The notes under the pieces were generated by a model. It worked only from the letters and a program-made list of their open reading frames with translations, did no database searches and had not been told where the DNA came from. A DNA stretch of 16,409 bases from an uncultured Clostridia bacterium (GTDB lineage: Bacteria; Bacillota; Clostridia; Christensenellales; Borkfalkiaceae): NCBI GenBank assembly GCA_934249215.1, contig CAKQKN010000153.1, forward strand, positions 1 to 16,409, written 5' to 3'. Position 1 is the stretch's first letter. Each line of letters begins with the position of its first letter. The position numbers and the translations under genes are program-made. Of the stretch, positions 15,002-16,409 are shown piece by piece.

Positions 15002-16219
15002 ATGATTAAACACACGCCACCTATGGGCTGGAACACCTGGAACACTTTCGGTCAGAACATCGACGAAAGCCTTATCATGAAAAGTGCGGACGTACTCGTC
15101 GAATCGGGTCTTAAAGACGCGGGCTACGAATACGTCGTCATCGACGATTGCTGGAGTTTAAAAGAACGCGACGCAAACGGCAGACTGGTCGCCGATCCCG
15201 AAAAATTTCCCCACGGAATGAAATACGTCGCCGACTACGTTCACTCCAAAGGTCTTAAATTCGGAATGTATTCGTGCGCGGGCGCGGTAACTTGCGCTAT
15301 GTACCCCGGTTCTTACGAACACGAGTTCACGGACGCGCAAACGTTCGCCGAATGGGGCGTGGACTTCCTTAAATACGACTACTGCTACCGCTCGATGTCG
15401 ACTCCCGGCGACCTTTTATACAAAAGAATGGGCATTGCGCTCGCAAACTGCGGTCGGGATATTTTCTTCAGCGCTTGCTCTTGGGGTGCGGACGACACGC
15501 GCGTGTGGATCAAGGAAACGGGAGCGAACAGCTGGCGCTCGACGGGCGATATTTTCGACAACTGGGTATCCGTCCGCGAAATCATACGCGACCAACTGCG
15601 CTACACCGAATATAACGGTCAGGGTTGCTTCAACGACCTCGATATGCTTATTATCGGCATGAACGGCAACGGAAACTGCGGAAGAAACGACGGCGGTTGC
15701 ACTCTCGACGAATCGCTGACGCACTTCGCGTTCTGGTGCTTGTTCGGCTCCCCTCTTATGCTCGGCTCGGATATAAGAAACATGAGCGAGGACGTCAAAA
15801 AAATCGTCACCAACAAAACGCTTTTAAGAATCGATCAGGACGAAAAATATTGTCAGCCGTTCCTGGTCGAACAGACGTATTATAACTTCAGACGAGTAAA
15901 AAATCACAAATTGAGCGAAGAAAACGACTGTTACTACGCCGATTACAATCCCAACACCCCGATCGTCGCAAAATATCTCGACGACGGAACGATAGCCGTC
16001 GGAATATTCAACCTGACCGACGATAAGATGGGCGCAAACGCGATGACTTTCCTTACCGAATCGCTCGGCGTTCCCGAATCGAGCGGAAAACGCCTGAAAT
16101 TCACGAACGCCGTCGACGGAACGTCTTTCTACTCCAAAAACGGAATATTCGTCGGTCCTGCCCCGCTGAACGCACATTGCTCCGCGGTCTATATCGCGGA
16201 AGTCGTGGACAATGAGTAA
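15002..16219 (+). CDS. GH27 glycosidase (alpha-galactosidase or alpha-N-acetylgalactosaminidase)
   Basis: 405 residues from ATG 15002, with GGAGGG four bases upstream. The frame also opens upstream at 14939, but that start lies inside the promoter. GH27 signatures: TPPMGWNTWNTF (5-16), YVVIDDCW (44-51), GLKFGMYSCAG (84-94), VDFLKYDYCY (120-129) with nucleophile Asp126, and SWRSTGDI (177-184) with acid/base Asp183; LFGSPLMLGSDIRNM (247-261) closes the barrel and a C-terminal beta domain follows. The enzyme removes terminal alpha-galactosyl residues with retention; Asp48-Asp49, which bind galactose in the family, are kept. The loop CSWGA (159-163) matches the Ser/Ala pair that separates alpha-GalNAc-ases from alpha-galactosidases in animals, so substrate is uncertain. 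No signal peptide: cytoplasmic, complementary to GH36. Confidence 0.94.
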   Translation: MIKHTPPMGWNTWNTFGQNIDESLIMKSADVLVESGLKDAGYEYVVIDDCWSLKERDANGRLVADPEKFPHGMKYVADYVHSKGLKFGMYSCAGAVTCAMYPGSYEHEFTDAQTFAEWGVDFLKYDYCYRSMSTPGDLLYKRMGIALANCGRDIFFSACSWGADDTRVWIKETGANSWRSTGDIFDNWVSVREIIRDQLRYTEYNGQGCFNDLDMLIIGMNGNGNCGRNDGGCTLDESLTHFAFWCLFGSPLMLGSDIRNMSEDVKKIVTNKTLLRIDQDEKYCQPFLVEQTYYNFRRVKNHKLSEENDCYYADYNPNTPIVAKYLDDGTIAVGIFNLTDDKMGANAMTFLTESLGVPESSGKRLKFTNAVDGTSFYSKNGIFVGPAPLNAHCSAVYIAEVVDNE

Positions 16220-16403
16220 ATGTAAAGATTGCGACGCGGAACTCTCGTCCGATGACGTCGGGCTGACGAAACTCCTCGTAAACCGCGGTTCGACGACGTT
16301 TTTCTGCAAAAAATGCCTTATGAAAAAATATAGTCTGACCGAAAAATACGTCGACGAACTCATCGAATACAAGAAAAAACACGGTTGCTCGCTCTTCTCG
16401 TGA
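16212..16403 (+). CDS. Small CxxC/CxxC (zinc-ribbon-like) protein
   Basis: 63 residues, starting eight bases before the end of the GH27 frame (ATGAGTAA overlap), so probably translated by coupling. Cys4-x-x-Cys7 and Cys32-x-x-Cys35 form a likely metal-binding knuckle pair separated by 24 residues. The C-terminal half is a charged helix (about 43-56), ending in HGCSLFS with a fifth cysteine, Cys59. No enzymatic domain, signal peptide or membrane segment is seen. It might bind zinc and act as a small adaptor or regulator, but no function can be assigned. The four-cysteine spacing and the tight overlap with GH27 make it a real gene rather than chance. Confidence 0.75.
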   Translation: MSKCKDCDAELSSDDVGLTKLLVNRGSTTFFCKKCLMKKYSLTEKYVDELIEYKKKHGCSLFS

Positions 16404-16409
16404 AATACA

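Noticed and set aside
1..16409. CRISPR array, tRNA, rRNA, insertion sequence or prophage
   Set aside because: No regularly spaced direct repeats, tRNA-like folds, transposase or integrase genes were seen on either strand.

Overview
The window reads as a carbohydrate-utilisation locus of an anaerobic Gram-positive bacterium, most likely an uncultured gut member of Bacillota class Clostridia. The grounds are purine-rich Shine-Dalgarno sites, four lipoproteins with Gram-positive style signal peptides, MalF/MalG-type permeases with no ATPase beside them, an AraC regulator and a moderately GC-rich codon bias. Taxonomy is inference; there is no rRNA or marker gene here.

Layout. A minus-strand block runs from about 13280 down past the left edge: GH36 alpha-galactosidase (11160-13280), MalF-like permease (10190-11143), MalG-like permease (9303-10178), a 144-base structured gap (9159-9302), a sugar-binding lipoprotein (7554-9158), a lipoprotein built only of binding/Ig-like modules (4729-7533), a lipoprotein with a TIM-barrel-like domain and a C-terminal carbohydrate-binding-like domain (2676-4715), a non-secreted paralogue of that barrel domain (1773-2666), and a repeat-containing lipoprotein cut off by the left edge (1-1735). 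Apart from the structured gap, gaps in this block are 9 to 37 bases, so it is probably one or two operons. A divergent plus-strand block holds an AraC-type regulator with a large C-terminal extension (13462-14925), a GH27 glycosidase behind its own consensus promoter (15002-16219), and a small CxxC/CxxC protein overlapping its end (16212-16403).

How it may work together (inference). Surface lipoproteins bind, and perhaps cut, an alpha-galactosyl-containing glycan. The binding protein and two permeases import oligosaccharides, powered by an ATPase encoded elsewhere. The cytoplasmic GH36 and GH27 enzymes remove terminal alpha-galactosyl (or, for GH27, possibly alpha-GalNAc) residues. The AraC protein reads an intracellular sugar and switches on the divergent operon.

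The least explained parts are the pair of barrel proteins sharing a G-F-x-I-D-E-P motif (one exported, one cytoplasmic), the 153-154-residue tandem modules of the leftmost lipoprotein, the extra domain on the regulator, and the GH36 start, which has no Shine-Dalgarno site and sits almost on its candidate promoter.
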